Source: Ceratodon purpureus
Lineage: Eukaryota > Streptophyta > Bryopsida > Pseudoditrichales > Ditrichaceae
NCBI GenBank assembly: GCA_014871385.1
Contig: CM026431.1
Coordinates: 13,669,594 to 13,733,593, forward strand
Reading direction: 5' to 3'
Length of the DNA stretch: 64,000 nucleotides
Of this stretch, positions 39,005 to 51,164 are shown piece by piece. Numbering within the stretch: position 1 is the stretch's first letter; every line of letters begins with the position of its first letter. The notes under the pieces were generated by a model, which was not told the DNA's origin, made no database searches, and saw only the letters and a program-made list of their open reading frames with translations. Position numbers and translations under genes: made by a program.

Positions 39005-40380
39005 AAATTTTATAGGAGTGTCATTTTTTTAGGTTGCCTAAATTGCTCTTAAAAATTGTTTAATTATTGGGCATAAAGGTGGCCAAGTTGCTTGAACTAC
39101 CATATGAAGTTTGATAGTAATCAAATAAATTTAAATGATAACATCAAATTGGTTGCAAGTAGAAATAATGCATAATATTTTTAGAACATTGTTAAACTTG
39201 GCCAATGAGCATCAAAAAAGTTGAATTCCAACCAAATAATACAATTGGTAGATTGTTTGAAGGATGAACCTTTGTAAGGGGGGTATTTATCAACAAAAAA
39301 GAAGAAATTATAAGTAAGTTGTCGCTTAAAGTTTTAGGAAAATCAATACATGGTAGACATGGATAGATTTTTCTAAACATAATGAGAAATTTCATGAAGT
39401 ACAAGAGATCAAAAAAAATACCATTGAGAAAATTTGAATTACAAAGTCTTTGGTTGAGTATATTTATTTCAAAAATACTATTTCAAGATTCATTCTAAAA
39501 TTGTTGAACCAAATTTTGCAATTGGTCTTCAAAAGTAATAATCTTCATGACGGTATACATTTTTCAATAAATTCTCTTCTTGAATTTGGATAAACTCTAA
39601 CCATACCTTTATGAAGATTCTAGCTTCATTATTCAACTACAACTTAAAAACCAAGGGCTCCAATCCAGCCTTTCATTGGCATAAATATAATTGCTAAAGC
39701 TCTCTAGTGATTAAATAAAGCTCTCCACTAAAATAAATTCTACTTCTTTGACCTCTAATCCTTTGTTTTTTGGGTGTAAATTGGTTCTGAATCATGTTTT
39801 GTGCAACTTTATTATTTTTTGAAAATTTCACTTCAGTAGAATTTTGAGCACTAGAGTTATCTTCAAAGATATGTTTTCTTCATTGCTTGCAAAATGTTTC
39901 ATTCCTTAGTGCGGTAGTTAGGTTGATTTATTTTCAAGATTATATTACTTTCTACAAGTGTAACAAATTAACAATCTTTGTTAGCATGACTTGTGGGAAC
40001 AACACATCACATACTATTCCTAAATTTTATTTCGTCAATGACTCTAATTCATGCCGGTTTTGTTTACTCTAGATTAACAAGAATTGTTTTAAAATTTTCA
40101 ATACATGTATGTAAATTGTTATGATTCTAGGTACTATTTCAATTTGATTTCTTCTTTGTTAGGCACACAAAGTCACTAATTTCCTAAAGACTTAGACACC
40201 TTTAAATTTAATCATTACATGCCCAAGCTACGAGGGAGCTTTGGTATACAAATACATAACTACACTCTTGAGCAAATATGCTCTAATTTGATCATATATA
40301 TTGCCAAAAACTTGCTTTAAGATACAATAATGGTGAAGGTACTAAAATATGCCATGAAAATCAAATCTTGTTTGTGTCAA
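39005..40380. other. AT-rich spacer
   Basis: No gene or clear repeat. Confidence 0.5.
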
Positions 40381-40990
40381 AAAGACAAGAATACACAACC
40401 ACAGCACCAACATGGCTTTTGAAGAGGACAATTTGCTTGTGGCTTGGTAATGGCCAAGGGTCCTCTTTGACTTTGACAAAGTAGCAGAATTGCTGGAGTC
40501 CTTGAAACCACAGCAGCGTGCACACACTGACATGCATGCTGCGGATAATGTCCCTCCAGGTTATCGAAAGGACTTAACTTGTATCATTACATCCGGCAAA
40601 CTTGTTCACATGTTCTGCCACTATGGTCAGTTTCTACCAACTTCCAAAGCAGCCTTTCAAATTCTACCCAAATAAAGAGCATTGGAAAGAAATTAGGTCC
40701 CACTCCATTGCACATGACATTAACATGGGTAGGAGGTTTGTCCACTTCAAGACAAGTATTTATGTTTTTTGGAAAAATACATTTCATTTCTCAAAAAAAT
40801 CCCAAAAAATTTAATTTTTTGAATTTTTTTTAAAATAAAATTATCCATAATTATAGTCTTAGATGATCTTAAAAAAAAACAATCACAAAATATTTTTATT
40901 TTATTATCCTTAGAATTCCTAACATTTTTTGTTTTTTTGTTTTAGAATTGTTTATGGATAAACTTGCTACTCTATTTCGTTAAGTAGACA
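40381..40990. repeat. Unclassified repeat fragment related to 9500-9790
   Basis: The right part (40735-40990) resembles 9500-9790. The left part (40400-40680) is GC-richer, with open frames on both strands but no recognised domain. It may be the edge of an old transposon. Confidence 0.3.
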
Positions 40991-43196
40991 ATAGATTAAA
41001 GGTACTTAATACAACACCATGCAGAAATATATTTGTGTTTGAGTTTTGTGTAATTTTCATGAGTCTTGTAGATTATGAGGGCTAGGAGTTTTAATACAAG
41101 TTGTAAATTCTCAAGAGTGCCTAGATTTTATTTTTTTTGTTGTTAAACATTAAGTTTGATGAATGTACAACCAAGATCATATCCAAATATCCACATAATT
41201 TTAGGAATAAATCCAGTAAATAGTTGTTCCATAAAAGGTTATCTATTGAATTTTCTAAGTTATACTAGACTTATCTTGAAAAGTTAAAAATGTTACAACC
41301 AAAATTGCAAGTTGGATTCTTAATTTGCAAATGCACAATAAAATTTTATATTCTAGGGAAATATCCTAGCCAAACAGACGGTAATTTTAGGATATCTTAA
41401 TTCATTCGATAGGAACTTGAGATAAGGTAGGATTACCTGTAAAAAGGAAGGACAACTCTGAAGCCTCAGTGCATTAGCAATATAAATTAACAAGTGGCAA
41501 CATGGAAATAACTCAAATTAGTAAAACTTGTTTTTGGTTTTGGTTTTTGGATATTTTTATACTTGATTTGATAACCTCCTAATATTGGTTACTAGAACTT
41601 CTTCCTTTAGACCTGTTAGATTCACAGAAATTCACAAATCGTTTATTACAACTTCAAAAAAATTTAAAAAATTGGATTCATTTTCTCTATAATTGCCCAT
41701 CCCTTGTATTACTTTTCCGCACCAACTGTGTCATTTTGTGCCATTTAACCAGTAGAAAGGTCCCAAAAGCGGTGGTTTCTGGTGCTGCTACCTTTCAACA
41801 ATTGTCCTACAGGCTCTGTAATTCTCTGATGACCCAATTGCATGTGCGTTGCAGTGAAATAGAGAATGGAGGCCTGCTCCAATGAGCAACAATGAGCAAC
41901 AAAATCTGACATCTGACAAACTGCAGCAGTAAAATACAGAATGAAAGTTTGGAAAGCGAGTTGATCTGCAGGAGGAATATATGAGCATTATAATATTTAC
42001 CCATCCGTGATTAATAGTACTCGCTCACGTGATTCTAGCATTACAACATTCTGGCAAGCGTACCAATGTAAAAGGACTCCTACACTCTGTCTAGACATCA
42101 GACAGCCATGTCACAGTAGCATGGGCCGGGACCTGGTGAGAATTTCGACAGAAATTACAAGTTTGGGAGCTCGAGGATGGGACCATCTTTTCACTCACCG
42201 TACTCTCCTGTGTTGTCTGTTGCATGACAGTCTGAGGTAATATTTGACACAAGTTACTACAGCCCTGCTGCACAGATCAACTAGACAGGTTCATGAGATG
42301 TTCCTGTTCTTTGTCGATCATTCAGCTGATTCATAGTTCAATGTTACCGTCATTCTCGTGTCGTATCCCATGTCTAGCATGTGAAAGTCAGTGACTCTCA
42401 GTTACCTCAGTCTCTGTTAGACCAACCTAGCTAGCCTTCAACTTGTTGTGTCACAAAGGACCTGCATTTTACAAACTGTGTCGTTGATGACAAAGCGTAG
42501 ATACTCAGACTCTCACTCTGTTACTCTTGGTAATGGCTTTCTAGCCTGCCTGAGTCTGAGTCACCAACAGTATTTTCAAGAGCCGTTTAGATCGCAAAGG
42601 CAGTAGTAGTACTGTTTACTACACGCAGTTGACCATCAACTGGCAGGCTGAGAGGCGTACAACTCCAACCGGGTATCCAGACTGCAGCTTGTAGTACTTG
42701 AAGCGTTCGTTACACTCATTCAAGGGGGTACGCAGCGTAGTGTCTGTATATACGCCGCTGCTGCTTTGTGACCCAAAAAAGCGAATCTTACGGTGTGTTT
42801 GGGGGGTATAGGATGCCTCTCATACGGCATTTGAAGTCTATCTTGGCACTGCGCTTTAGCCGGCCTTGTGAAGGCTGTCAGCAGCACTGGCCCTGGTGGA
42901 GTCGAGTAGTACGCATTCCAGCTACCAATTGAATATCGGTGTAGGCACCGTGACATAGTCCCCCGTACACTAATGATAATGGTCGGTCGCAAGACGACTT
43001 CACCACATGTGCAGGATTCCGGAAACCTCAACAATTGGTTACTCCATGGAACGGCAGTTGACCTTCTACCTCCTTTCCTTCCTCAGCTCACGTTCTCCTC
43101 CTTGCCCCTGATATAAAACTAATCTAACCTCCTAATAATCCGTTAATTACCGCCTCATCCTGTCTGCCTTCAAAATCTTCAAAACTTGCTTAGGTC
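40991..43196. other. Spacer, AT-rich then moderately GC-rich after 41.9 kb
   Basis: No gene is supported. Small tandems AATGAGCAAC (twice near 41881-41900) and ATCTGAC (twice near 41905-41920) are visible. An open frame of 104 codons on the minus strand (42720-43034) has no recognisable features and is not called. Confidence 0.45.
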
Positions 43197-43323
43197 CAGT
43201 AATTCCAGGTTCAACTCTGAGTTAATTCAACTGAGAGTTGATTATGTGGAGTTAATACGATTATTGATCACTTCAGTAGACGGTATGAAACGGCTGTGAA
43301 TGGGCCTTTTCCTGGAATTACTG
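43197..43323. mobile_element. hAT-like miniature element, 127 bp
   Basis: CAGTAATTCCAGG at 43197-43209 is perfectly inverted at 43311-43323. The 8-bp flanks CTTAGGTC and CCTAGTTC agree at six of eight positions, as expected for an aged hAT-type target duplication, and the ends start with CA as in hAT elements. Short related words (GAGTTAAT, GAGTTGAT) recur inside. No coding frame. Confidence 0.55.
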
Positions 43324-45559
43324 CCTAGTTCTCGTTGGGACGTCAGAGCTAGCCGGCTGGCTGAGCAAGCGTCGTCTGAGAGGGGGTGTGAGCCAGACTG
43401 CGATGTTGTTTGTATCCATGGTCCCCAAATTGACTTCGTGGTCGACTCCCGTTGGCCTGCTCATGATAGTTAGTCGTACAAGCTGCGTTGGCTGCAGTGG
43501 TGCCAAGTGCTGGCGTGACTAAGGGCAGGCAGGAATTGTAGTCATGTACTACTCTTGGTGGCCGTTGCCTGAGTTAGCATAGAAGCCAGTGAATCTCCCA
43601 GCTGAACCAACTACTTGGGACCAAAAGACGAACTGTATATACTCAGAGACGACGGTCGGACTAGCTTTTCAAGTTACTAGTACACCCAATACTGCGTAGC
43701 TTCAACTGTTTGTAAGTCATGTACTTCCTTACATCTATTGTTCTTGCAGATATCTCGGGGTTTTCAAGTCCCTAGCAACGAAATTGTAAAGCATACAAAT
43801 CTAAACCTGGATAATACGCGATTTCTTATTTGATTTCTTCATTTCGAAGTTTCTTCCAAGTTTGGAGGCGGTACAGTTGAATATGAGCCTACTGTGACTG
43901 AAAAGAGAAAGAGGCATATTCTAGAAGTGGAGGCAAATTAGTGCAAAACATTGAAGAAACTTTCTTTGGGAACTAAACAAGTTAGCTGGAGGTGGCGCTA
44001 GCAGGCATCGACAGTGCCACTACGAGACCAGGTACATGTCTGCAGCATGCACGAGGGCTTGTGCTTTTGCAGAAAACACAATCATTGTGTCCATCAACTT
44101 GGCGCAGTTGGTTCCACACATATTACCTAAAATCCCTGTGATCTGTCGCGACTTGCTGTGTGGTTTGCTGCATGAATGATTCTGAGTTGGTACGAGCGCC
44201 GGCCAGCACTTCGGCCACTAAATATTCTCTGCTGCTGCTAATGATCGGTGAATTCTAATTTCACCGGCAGGATCGTAATTTCATGTCTGTACTCCTGGTG
44301 GGTTGGGAGGATGCGCCCGGTTCAAGATACGCCTCTGGAACGTGCAACTCAAGAAACCGTTAGCGAAGAATCGAATAAAGTGCACCTCAGTGGCACCTAC
44401 GTCATGCACTTGCCGTAAGTATGAACCAGAGAATGGATCTGCGACAGCATGACTGACACCACCTTTCTACCATTGCAAGCTTAATTAAAAGAAGTTGTGA
44501 CATATTTCGATTGTTTCCTTGTCTTTCAAGTTTAACCATGAGTATGTTCCGGAAATGCTAGCTGTGGTTCGAAGACCACCTTATTTAGGCCGTGGAAGGT
44601 GGTTAAGAACAGGGTTCATAGAAAATCATCGCATCAGACAGTAATACAGTATGATGAAACAAAAATTGAGAAAATGTGAGCGCATTCCAGAACGGGACTC
44701 GGGATGTTCCTAAACTAATATAATTTTATTAATGTTATAAATATGTACTATGCGTACTGCGATCGAAGATTTGAACTATGAACAAATAAGGATAGCACTT
44801 TTGTTCCTACATCACCGAGAAATCGGTGAGAACCACTTTCAACTCATGAGGTTCCAACCCAAAAATGAGCCGATACTCTACACTCTGAATGATCAAATTA
44901 TGGCTACAACAGTAACCAGATACTCGAACTGTGTAACTGGCTGTTGCTAGGCCTAAATGAAGAATCCAATGATTGAATCATCAGATAGCCTTGTGATGCA
45001 TCTGGATGAGGTGCCGATGGGCACCCATTCCGTCAAAGGTTGAGATGAACGGACTCTAAGAGCATGGTCTGTTCTGTACAGTTGCAAGCTAATTGGGCAA
45101 ACTCAATTAGAGATTGCAATGCTGCCGTTTAGGTACATGTTACTCTACATCTACTGCTCACGAAATGACCTCCTATCAATGCTATACAATGGAATATGAA
45201 ATACACTCGACGATGTCACCATTCGAACACTAACTTCGAAGTTGTAACGATTCATGCCAAATTGCCGGAAGATGACAGAACTCGGCAGCCTCTACACGCT
45301 CGTGATCAGCAAGTGACATCGATATATATCTTGCTCCTTGGCGGCCCTCGTTTCAATCTGTGCCAATAATTTGAATCTGTTAAAATCCTGCACAGATCAT
45401 AACCACAAAGCGTCAGAAAGCCTCCCTTTCGAATGTTCCACGTTTACTAAAATTAGAAGATATTTCTGGACTCTTAATAATATGTTCAATTGATGATCGG
45501 ATGCTAGTGCAAAATGGATCGATCAATATAAATGTAGATCGAGTGCATACCTAGAACAT
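43324..45559. other. Moderately GC-rich spacer downstream of the VQ gene
   Basis: No gene is supported. The last few hundred bases before 45559 probably hold the 3' untranslated region of the minus-strand VQ gene. Confidence 0.45.
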
Positions 45560-46522
45560 CTACATGGACTCAAAGAAGTGCGCACCCTGATACTGTTGAT
45601 GCACGCTTAGTCGGCAATGCTGTCGCGGCAAGTCGAACAAACTCCCGCCCGACGATGATGAAGTAATGGAACTGCACCCCAACGGCAACACATCTGGCAG
45701 AGCCGGCAGAGCCGGCAGCGGCAGCGCGCCCCCCACCGAGTCCACATCAAATCCCATCATGCTCATGTTCTGGTGATCCATCACGTGAGACGTCGGCAAC
45801 CCCATCAAGCTATGATCTGGTAGCAACCCCACCGACCCGGACATGGGCATCGACATAGGCATCGAAATTGTGGGGTTGAAGACTGAGTGCATGTCATGTG
45901 GCTGCAGCCCGAAGAATGGTGCCGGAATCTCACTTAGAGAGTACGGCGACTCGCGTTGCGGGTAGAAGCTGAAACTGTCGGACGTAGGGCTGGTATCGAC
46001 TCCGCTGCTGTCGCCGCTGAACACCGTGTTTCCGCTGTCCAAACTGTAGTTTCCACTGTCAACACTATCGCAGCGCACAAGATCCGTCACGCCACACGCA
46101 TCGCCAACGAGTCGCTGGAGCTCTTCCTTCTCCCATAGCCCAACTGGGTAACCCATGGAAGACGGGCTAGTTTGGACGGCACCGGTCCCTTGTGCCATTG
46201 TCTGCAATCCATCAGCAGAGTTCGTAACCGGGACACAGGAATCATTGATTGCCTTGGCCACCCTCGGTGTTCGGCGCTTGCTTCGACCTGTGAGTTTCTG
46301 CACCGTGGCCCTGAAGTTGGCAACGTCTGTCTTGATCACCTTCGGCGCGAAAATATGTATCACTCTGACCTGCGGCGCGTTATGCATCGCAGACTGCAAG
46401 TCGCGTTTGTAAGGAGCAGCTGGAGGAGCAGGAGCAGACTTGCCTGCATTATGCTTGGCACTGAGTGGGGACGGCTTCGATGGCACGCTGCGGTGGTTGT
46501 CAACTCCCTGGTGCGGTGCCAT
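45560..46522 (-). CDS. VQ-motif protein, 320 aa, intronless
   Basis: The frame runs from ATG (46522-46520) to TAG (45562-45560). Residues 70-79 read FRATVQKLTG, an exact fit to the VQ motif F-x-x-x-V-Q-x-L-T-G. It is preceded by VRVIHIFAPKVIKTDVANF, the hydrophobic-then-Asp lead-in seen in many plant VQ proteins, and followed by the basic SKRRTPR. The rest is low-complexity: a Pro/Ala/Lys N-terminus; a Ser/Asp/Gly-rich middle with Ser-Pro and Thr-Ser-Pro sites (VDTSPTSD, ESPYS) that could be MAP-kinase targets; a Met/Pro/Gly-rich stretch; and a Leu-Pro repeat (ALPLPALPALPDVLP). VQ proteins are small nuclear regulators that bind WRKY transcription factors, and some are MAP-kinase substrates, in defence and development. 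At 320 residues it is longer than most. Lack of introns is usual for the family, especially in early land plants. Partner and process cannot be told from sequence. Confidence 0.92.
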   Translation of the reverse strand: MAPHQGVDNHRSVPSKPSPLSAKHNAGKSAPAPPAAPYKRDLQSAMHNAPQVRVIHIFAPKVIKTDVANFRATVQKLTGRSKRRTPRVAKAINDSCVPVTNSADGLQTMAQGTGAVQTSPSSMGYPVGLWEKEELQRLVGDACGVTDLVRCDSVDSGNYSLDSGNTVFSGDSSGVDTSPTSDSFSFYPQRESPYSLSEIPAPFFGLQPHDMHSVFNPTISMPMSMPMSGSVGLLPDHSLMGLPTSHVMDHQNMSMMGFDVDSVGGALPLPALPALPDVLPLGCSSITSSSSGGSLFDLPRQHCRLSVHQQYQGAHFFESM

Positions 46523-47414
46523 GATGCAGACGCAGGCCTGATGCAGGCGCAGGAAGAAGAGTGTCAGCCAATTATCCCAAAAAACAGTATGCTTTTCGTA
46601 ACGAGTTGGCTACACTGATCTCGCGGCTTCTTCGCTGTTTGTTTGGCAGATGAACTTGGGAGGGTGACACCTTGGACGAGATGGAGTACCTGTCTAGTGA
46701 TCCTTTCTCAGAATTTTGGGCTATCGCGGTGGGAGTCTGAGCAACATATTATCCACGTCTGGGGTACAGATTGGTTGGTCTATCACGGCTGATTTTTTTC
46801 CAGCGACCTGCATGTAGGATCTCACTCCCTAGGGACGAACAATTGCATAAGGCCGAAAATAATTTGGGGTATGGCGACTAACTAAACTGCACTCATAGGT
46901 TGGCACGCATGCACCTACACTAGAGAACCTCTCGGCGACGAACTGTAGAAGATCTTTGAAGGAACTTTAGACCCATGTACATATTCTCTAGTGAAGTCTT
47001 CTCTACGAGATGATCATATCTGTGGTTTTCTTTTTTTTAAAGGGGACAAACTGTCGATTTTCTTAAAACGGCTATATAATCATAAGTACTTTACCTCTAT
47101 CTAGTTGCTTTCGAAGGAAACTCCCGGCTGTGCACAATATTATCACACACTTTCTCCCGATGATCACGATGCACTAAGCGGAGTCCCTAGTTTTCTGTAT
47201 GAGTTCTAAGCAGAAGCAGATAAGAGTCTTACCAAGCGAAACACTTGGTGGTGTAGACAAGAAAAGGAGGGGGTGGATCACAGACAGGTAGGCGGTAGTT
47301 TTAGAGATATGAGGGTGAACGCTCTTAATGTAGTAGAGATAGAAGTAGTACAGCTAGATCTAACAAACAGGCCCACTATGCACTAGCTGCAACGACACTA
47401 GAGGAGAGCAAGGA
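46523..47414. other. Upstream region of the VQ gene (minus strand)
   Basis: This should contain the promoter and leader. On the minus strand an ATTATATAGC at 47080-47071 could be a TATA box, about 550 bp before the ATG, but spacing and context do not prove it. No other gene seen. Confidence 0.35.
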
Positions 47415-47571
47415 TGCACATGCAAACTTGAGAACATACAAGAGAAGAAGGATAGTCCAAGTTGGTGTGAGGAGGAAGGATCGGTGAACAAGGGTAAGGT
47501 TAGATATAGTACTGCAGCGGAAGGCGAGACGCACGCAGCAAGCGATGAAGAACTCAGGGCTAAGATGCCGG
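47415..47571. repeat. 157-bp segment duplicated at 34646-34803
   Basis: See the copy at 34646. On the plus strand an open frame without an ATG runs from 47364 through this segment to a stop at 47687 (GWQGSMLTHEQRRRLLALRG within it). It looks polar and protein-like but I do not recognise it. Confidence 0.85.
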
Positions 47572-48720
47572 TAGGCTGGCAAGGCTCAATGCTCACACAT
47601 GAACAGAGAAGACGATTGTTAGCTCTGAGAGGGATAATGGACTCGTTTCCTTTGCAACTCACCGCATATGAACTCTTTGCTAGCTAGCTCTCGATCGATG
47701 CTCTCGTCACCCCCGCCCGTGAGCGAGGGGCCCCACCTTGGGTACAGCGCCGCAGCATCGCTGCACACCGGCAGGCGCACAGAACCTGGCGTCCTCACTC
47801 CCGTGGGACCCAAAAGCAGGTCTCAATATTTTTCAATATTCGTTTATTGATTTTCAGATTTCAATTTGCTTCAACTTCGTCGTCTCATCAGCTTCTCATG
47901 AGAAACTGCTCAGGTTCGTCCTCATTGCAGTGGGGCACAAGAACTTGCACAAGGACAACTGTTCCTGCATTCCAGGTGGGTCCGTGTGCCATCTCCAAAA
48001 GTGCAGCCTCCGCCCGCGAAAAGTGAACCCGGCACAGTTACTTTCTTCTTCTTATTCGACTGTCTCAAGTTCCGTTTCTTAACTAAGTTAGCTCAAGAAA
48101 ATACTGTTGTAATCGCACCTAACTCTGCTTCCACGAGGCAACTGATCTGTACACGCACAACCCCAGGCTTGACCCTGAATTACCTTCTCAGTGTCATCAC
48201 GGTACAGTACAGCCCTCATCTTACCAATCTCATGCAACGGATCAATTCATCTCCTTTGCCCTTACACTATCATTCGGTAAATCACTTGGTAACCATAGAA
48301 CCGATATCATGACCAGGTAAATTGACGCTCCGTCAACTGTCTTGCGGTAACTTGGTAAGATAACTTCCAGTAGGATCTGGGGTTTCTTCAGCCACAAGTT
48401 GATGAAGGAATTCCTACAAACCTCGTGCACAAAGCCAAGCATCCCACGCGGGGGCGGCAAAGGCATCCGCCAGTAGGCATACAGTGAAGAGAGCGCCTCT
48501 CACCGACTGGGCACCATAAATTTGGGTAAGTGCCCGTTGCGGCGCCGGTTCCTGATCTACCGTAGAGGGGGGGGTGGCCGGAACTGCCTGCACTCATGCC
48601 TACCGTGCAGGCAGCATCCCACACACACCCTAGTGTCGGCCCTTAACCTCAGGTCAATCATAATTCGGCATCCCTCCTCTCTCGCCCACTCTCCACCTTT
48701 GGTTACTTATCTCCGACCAT
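47572..48720. other. Moderately GC-rich DNA without an assignable gene
   Basis: Overlapping open frames of 60-115 codons are present on both strands with no domain signature. Nothing is called. Confidence 0.4.
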
Positions 48721-48722
48721 CG

Positions 48723-48776
48723 CATCCCATCCCACCCCATCCCACACCATCCCACACCATCCCACACCATCCCACT
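48723..48776. repeat. 10-bp tandem repeat (CCATCCCACA)n
   Basis: About five units of CCATCCCACA/CCATCCCACC follow one another, with the middle three copies exact. The DNA is C-rich on the plus strand. Confidence 0.93.
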
Positions 48777-49754
48777 CCTTTTTTTTCACCCCCTTGCCTC
48801 AGACCCTGGGTTTGTACCCCAAGCCTCAAAAAGGGCCAGACTTGGTGGAGGGGTTAACGATTCCACTTTCTCGATCCCTGAGCTTGCTCCTCATCACCAC
48901 TTCCCCTTTCAACTTCAAACTAAACAGGATTCGATCTTCTCTGCATCTTCTCCTCTTCCCTGTCACGCACAGACACGAAGACAATGGTGCCAGCAATCAC
49001 GTAATTCATGCGTGGCTGGACCTCTGGGGAACCCAAAGTCTTCCAGACCCGGCCGAGTTGCCTCTGATCTGTCCAGACTCATGTCACCCGGCCTCCATGG
49101 AACTCACCCTGCAGGTCTCATTATCCATGCATTAGTTTAATCACTAATCAGTCCAGGCATGGTTAAATTAAGGGCAGAGAGTCTTGTTGGTCGTCTCCAG
49201 AGGGGCAGTCAAAGTGAGATGAAGGGCATTAATACCATGGCTCCTGGGAGAATTTTCCTGCACGGGGGGATTGTTGGATGGGGGGGGATGGGCGAGCCTG
49301 GGCGATGGGCACTCCCTGTCATCCGAATAAAACAAGGCGACCGCCCAGCCAAATTTAGAGCGAGGATCCGGGAGGGGGGGTGCAGGCATCTTAAAATAGT
49401 CCAACAGGATTTCCCCTTCTCCGGCGCAAAACTAGGACTCCAAAGCCTCGAGGCAACTTGTATATTAAGCCCTTAATAAAGTGAATGATTGGCACCTTTA
49501 AGGGACCGTGACTGCCCACAAACTCACAAGCAAAAGCTTCGGATTCATGAGCCGGTCCTCTTCCCCATCTCCGCACCTGCCCTGCTTCATCTCTCCCACT
49601 TCGGCAGGTGCCTAGTACTGCCCTGCTTCATCATCTGCAGCAATTCTCTGCTCTGAAACTTTGTCATTAAGTTATAATATTTCACCATAGCCATGCACAC
49701 AGTAAACTTACCATGGAGCGGACAGTCCAGTTCTGTACAGTACGTCACTGGACC
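48777..49754. other. Moderately GC-rich spacer
   Basis: G-rich runs occur near 49264-49290 and 49370-49381. No gene is supported. Confidence 0.4.
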
Positions 49755-49869
49755 CAAGTTTTGACATCCCGGTCATCTTGTAATAAAATTGCACCATGTT
49801 TCATCAACGTAAACAATGAATTCATGACAAGTTTTGACATCCCGGTCATCTTGTAATAAAATTGCACCA
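49755..49869. repeat. Exact 42-bp direct repeat, 73 bp apart
   Basis: 49755-49796 and 49828-49869 are identical, with TTTTGACATCCCGGTCATC within each copy. It is a recent local duplication. Confidence 0.95.
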
Positions 49870-50009
49870 CAATGATTTCATAAGTGGTTCTGATTTTGTT
49901 AGAGTGCTTATAATTTTGTTCTGATTTTATGAGTGTATTGGGCGTGTGTGAAAGCTTGTGGGTGAATGGAAGGTGAAAGTGGTGATGATAGTAAATTGGA
50001 AAGTGTGGC

Positions 50010-50069
50010 TTGAAGTAAAAAATGAAGGTGAAGTATAGGTTGAAGTTAAAAATGAAAGTGAAGTAAAGG
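50010..50069. repeat. 30-bp tandem duplication
   Basis: Two adjacent units built on TTGAAGT-AAAAATGAA-GTGAAGTA-AGG. They differ at three positions. Confidence 0.85.
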
Positions 50070-50120
50070 TTGATATCTATGGGATTAGTGGGCTATCAAG
50101 GTCCCAATGTATGATAATTG

Positions 50121-51164
50121 TTTTGGTAGTAAATGTTTAGAATGGATTCACACCTTTGGATCCATTCCAAATACAATAGAATACGTGATGTAATTTTCTG
50201 GTTACATGGGCATATTGTGACATTTAGAATTAATGTTAAGGTGTTATAATTATTTTGGACGTTTTGGCAATATATTTGTTATTAGTTGAGAAATTACTTT
50301 AGAAGTGCATCTTATTTTAGAGTTCTTGGAGATGTGGAAAAGATACCGTTTCTTTGTCTGATGTGTCTATTTTCCCTCATTGACTTCCGCAGCGACAGGT
50401 TTGTCGGCGATGAGAAGAAATGACCCAAAATTTGGGGGGCAAACATCGCATCTAATCTAAATATTTGCATGCTTGCAAGCACTAAAAATGAAAGGAGTCG
50501 TTTCTGAGACGGCAGACTCTATCGCATATATTTTGGATGCTTCGCACGTTTATTGATAGTGCAAAAGAAAGCAGCCGCCTTCTAGGAGGGCATATAATTT
50601 GGATGCTTCGCACGTTTACGACAGTGAAAAAGAAAGCAGCCGCCTTCTAAGTTCTGGGAGGGCATCTATTTTGGATGCTTCGCACGTTTATGACAGTGAA
50701 AAAGAAAGCAACTGCCTTCTGGGAGGGCATCTATTTTGGATGCTTCGCACGTTTACTGACAATGAAAAAGAAAGCAGTCGCCTTCTGGGAGGGCACACAT
50801 CGCACCTATTTTGGAAGATTTGGCAATCTATTCGTAATTAGTTAACAAATTACTTTAGAGGTGCATCTTATTTTAGAGTTCTTGGAGAGGTCAAAATTAT
50901 ATCCTTTTCTTGTTTGTTGTGTCCATTCTCACTCATTGACTACTACAGTGACAGATTTGTCAGCAATGAAGAAGAAAAAAGCCAAATTTTGAGAGGGCAT
51001 ACATCACATCTATTTTGTATATTTTGCATATTTACTAACAGTGAAAATGAAAAGAGTCGCCTTATAGGAGGGCAGATATTGCACCAATTTTGAACTATTT
51101 GGCAATATATTTGTAATTAAATAACAATTTACTTTAGAGGTGGGTCTTATTTAAGAGTTGTTGA
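50121..51164 (+). mobile_element. Unclassified repeat element with terminal hairpin and minisatellite core (copy 3)
   Basis: The left end TTTTGGTAGTAAATG leads into the same hairpin as at 33201, here with two stem mismatches (50136-50150 with 50157-50171). The conserved stretch with GACATTTAGAATTAATG and GATGTGGAAAAGATAC follows. The minisatellite core contains four close units near 50530-50790 sharing TTTGGATGCTTCGCACG, GACAGTGAAAAAGAAAGCA and GCCTTCTGGGAGGGCA. Those units stay open in one plus-strand frame (50599-50841), but no start context or domain supports a protein. It runs directly into the 51165-51430 repeat. Confidence 0.65.

Noticed and set aside
42720..43034. 104-codon minus-strand frame
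   Set aside because: No recognisable motif, and no splice or start context linking it to a gene.
48851..48857. GGGTTAA resembling the right end of a TTAA element
   Set aside because: No matching inverted left end was found within about 2 kb.
50599..50841. 80-codon frame encoding repeated DASHVYDSEKES-like units
   Set aside because: It only translates the minisatellite core of a repeat element; other copies do not keep the frame.
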